A DNA stretch of 17,347 nucleotides from CALAED01 sp937891035. GTDB lineage: Bacteria > Actinomycetota > Actinomycetes > Streptosporangiales > Streptosporangiaceae. Both the position numbers and the translations under genes were made by a program. The stretch is from positions 1-17,347 of the forward strand of contig DASQSZ010000072.1 in the NCBI GenBank assembly GCA_035642125.1, written 5' to 3'. Of the stretch, positions 14,309 through 17,347 are shown piece after piece. The notes below the pieces were generated by a model. The model saw only the letters and a list, made by a program, of their open reading frames with translations. It ran no database searches and was not told the origin of the DNA. Numbering within the stretch: the stretch's first letter is position 1; each line of letters starts with the position of its first letter.

Positions 14309-14332
14309 GACTTGATCCTCGACTTGATCCTC
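14309..14332 (+). repeat. 12-bp perfect tandem duplication
   Basis: GACTTGATCCTC occurs at 14309-14320 and 14321-14332, just upstream of the membrane-protein start (minus strand), in its presumed leader. Confidence 0.85.
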
Positions 14333-14483
14333 GACCCCTTGGTCCCTCGGCCGGCTCCTCGACCGCCGGCGCGGCGCCGGGACGCCACGAATCCCCGGCC
14401 CGAGGGATCCCTGGAACCGAAATGTACAGAATGCCGGCCGTGCCGGTGGCGATATCCACAGAGCGTCCGTACAGGTGCCGGGA

Positions 14484-15014
14484 TCACGACAAGGTGTGCG
14501 ATGGGGTGTGGACCACCGTGACCGTGCCCGTCGTGGTGAGGCCGATGACCTCCGCCCCGGTCCACAAGTAGCGCACGGTGCGCACGCCGCCGGTCGGGCC
14601 GGGGATCGTCGCCTTGACCAGCCGCCCCTCCTGCGCGCGGATCGTGAGCTGGGATGCCGGCTCGGCGAGCGCCGCGCCGGCATAGCGACCGCGGTAGAAG
14701 AAGAAGATGTTCAGACAGGGCAGTGTGGTGCCCTGGCACGAGGCCACGAAGGCGCGCAGCGGACCGGGCGGCTTCCGCGGCCGGGGCTTGCCGTACCCCA
14801 GTTGAGCGATCATCCGGGCGGCGGCCTTCCGGTTGAACACAGCCGACCCGTCGGCCCTGACGGCCGCGCTGGTCTGCGTCGGGATCACCGGCCGGCGTTG
14901 GGCCAGGTCCGTCGGGTTGTTGACGGCGCATCCCCCCGTCATCGCGCCAACCAGCACCGCCAAGGCGCAGACCGGCGTAGCGGCGCGGTGCCGGGCGCCA
15001 CCGTCGCGGAGCAT
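14484..15014 (-). CDS. Probable lipoprotein, LppP/LprE-like
   Basis: A 176-residue exported protein. A basic N-terminus (RDGGARHRAAT) and a hydrophobic core (VCALAVLVGAM) lead to a lipobox-like TGGC with C29 as the predicted lipid-modified cysteine; Thr at -3 is atypical. The mature part has two cysteines (C93, C100), likely a disulfide, and the segment LNIFFFYRGRYAGAA. This resembles the LppP/LprE lipoprotein family of actinobacteria, of unknown function. The ATG at 15014 has GGGAAG five bases upstream, which favours it over the GTG at 15020. The gene is divergent from leuS and upstream of the single-pass membrane protein gene. The family call rests on the FFFYRGRYAG pattern and is moderately sure. 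Confidence 0.75.
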   Translation of the reverse strand: MLRDGGARHRAATPVCALAVLVGAMTGGCAVNNPTDLAQRRPVIPTQTSAAVRADGSAVFNRKAAARMIAQLGYGKPRPRKPPGPLRAFVASCQGTTLPCLNIFFFYRGRYAGAALAEPASQLTIRAQEGRLVKATIPGPTGGVRTVRYLWTGAEVIGLTTTGTVTVVHTPSHTLS

Positions 15015-15193
15015 GACCACTTCCCGTTCGCTTCCCGTACGATCCTGGGACGCCGTGTTCGAGGCCCCATGTCCGGATGTCCGGTCCGCGCCAGGGTAAC
15101 CGCGATCGCCGGTCGCCAGGGCCATCTTGCCACCGCGCGGGTGGCCAAGATCGGGCAGGGCGGGGCGGCCGGGGCGCGGTGCCGGGCGAGGCG

Positions 15194-15221
15194 TTCGCGG
15201 CGGTTGCCCTTGCGCTAGTCT
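15194..15221 (+). promoter_or_regulatory. Predicted leuS promoter
   Basis: TTCGCG (15194-15199) and TAGTCT (15216-15221) are separated by 16 bases. TAGNNT is the usual -10 form in high-GC actinobacteria. The expected start point, about seven bases on, coincides with the leader-peptide ATG at 15228. The -35 is poor; TTGCCC at 15204 is an alternative but does not fit the same -10. Confidence 0.4.
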
Positions 15222-15227
15222 TGATAT

Positions 15228-15263
15228 ATGCGAGTCAGGCTGCTCCTTAGCCGGCCGCGTTGA
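15228..15263 (+). CDS. leuS leader peptide with three consecutive Leu codons
   Basis: The frame reads MRVRLLLSRPR, then TGA. The three leucine codons CTG CTC CTT (15240-15248) are adjacent and include CTT, which is uncommon in such a GC-rich genome. No Shine-Dalgarno sequence precedes the ATG, but the predicted transcription start falls on it, so it is probably translated as a leaderless message. Directly behind lie two strong hairpins and then the leucyl-tRNA synthetase gene. A ribosome slowed at these codons by scarce Leu-tRNA would sit next to the left arm of the first hairpin. This is the layout of ribosome-mediated attenuation. Expression of the peptide itself is inference. Confidence 0.68.
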   Translation: MRVRLLLSRPR

Positions 15264-15285
15264 CTCTTCGACGAGTCGACGCGGC
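15254..15285 (+). promoter_or_regulatory. leuS leader hairpin 1 (13-bp stem over the leader stop codon)
   Basis: Positions 15254-15266 (GCCGCGTTGACTC) pair with 15273-15285 (GAGTCGACGCGGC) over 13 positions with one T-G pair, leaving a 6-base loop TTCGAC. The left arm contains the last two codons and the TGA of the leader peptide, so a translating ribosome must open it. The right arm ends exactly where hairpin 2 begins. Confidence 0.75.
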
Positions 15286-15311
15286 GACCCCTCCTGTGTG
15301 AGGGGTCCTTT
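15286..15311 (+). terminator. leuS leader hairpin 2: attenuator terminator and/or Shine-Dalgarno sequestering stem
   Basis: GACCCCTC (15286-15293) and GAGGGGTC (15300-15307) form a perfect 8-bp stem with a 6-base loop, followed by CTTTC, a short T-run. That fits an intrinsic terminator. The right arm's GAGGGG is also a strong Shine-Dalgarno sequence seven bases before an ATG at 15313 that is in frame with leuS, so the stem could act on translation instead. The right arm can also pair with GGACCCCT at 15321-15328 in a competing 8-bp stem. Confidence 0.65.
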
Positions 15312-15405
15312 CATGTCCGGGGACCCCTGGGCCGAGGTTCTAGGGCGCCCGCATGATCTTCGAAGGCAGCCGATCTCGACCGTAGACAGGACCGGAGTAG
15401 CGACG

Positions 15406-17347
<1,942 letters not shown>

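Noticed and set aside
14293..14931. Long minus-strand frame between the membrane protein and the lipoprotein
   Set aside because: It is the out-of-frame shadow of the lipoprotein gene: arginine/glycine-rich, without a domain, and it conflicts with the well-supported 14484-15014 gene.
15228..15405. T-box riboswitch upstream of leuS
   Set aside because: No T-box core sequence or stem I specifier layout is present. The Leu-rich leader peptide explains the structure better.

Overview
The window is high-GC DNA with a strong G/C bias at third codon positions, GTG and TTG starts, DUF1707 and DUF4192 proteins and an LppP/LprE-like lipoprotein. Together these point to an actinobacterium. The tmsA-tmsB pair (10-methyl-branched fatty acids) fits lineages such as Thermomonosporaceae/Streptosporangiales, where such acids are common chemotaxonomic markers. 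The family-level placement is inference. I see no insertion sequence, prophage, CRISPR array, tRNA or rRNA.

Left part (1-6384), mostly lipid metabolism. A long-chain acyl-CoA ligase (minus strand) runs off the left edge. It diverges from a class V aminotransferase-fold PLP enzyme. That gene converges on a minus-strand operon, tmsA (FAD oxidoreductase) then tmsB (SAM-dependent methyltransferase of the cyclopropane synthase family). The pair is predicted to convert oleoyl chains to 10-methylstearoyl (tuberculostearoyl) chains. A small ORF may be translationally coupled to tmsA. A divergent FMN-binding split-barrel protein follows.

Middle (6385-10040). A DUF1707/DUF4870 membrane protein is followed by about 900 bases with no confident gene but with a long imperfect hairpin, nested dyads and a promoter-like site. 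Next come a vanadium-dependent haloperoxidase with no biosynthetic partners, a hairpin terminator, and a small uncharacterised protein.

Right part (10041-17347). A DUF4192 protein diverges from an epoxide-hydrolase-like alpha/beta hydrolase that looks leaderless. A cytochrome P450 of the CYP124/125/142-like type follows, with a CRP-like palindrome upstream. Two minus-strand envelope genes come next: a single-pass membrane protein and a lipoprotein.

The window ends in leuS (leucyl-tRNA synthetase, truncated by the window edge). Its roughly 180-base leader holds an 11-codon leader peptide with three consecutive leucine codons, a strong 13-bp hairpin, and a terminator-like hairpin. The second hairpin also buries a Shine-Dalgarno sequence in front of an in-frame ATG. 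This is the most striking regulatory element here: a probable leucine-responsive attenuator.
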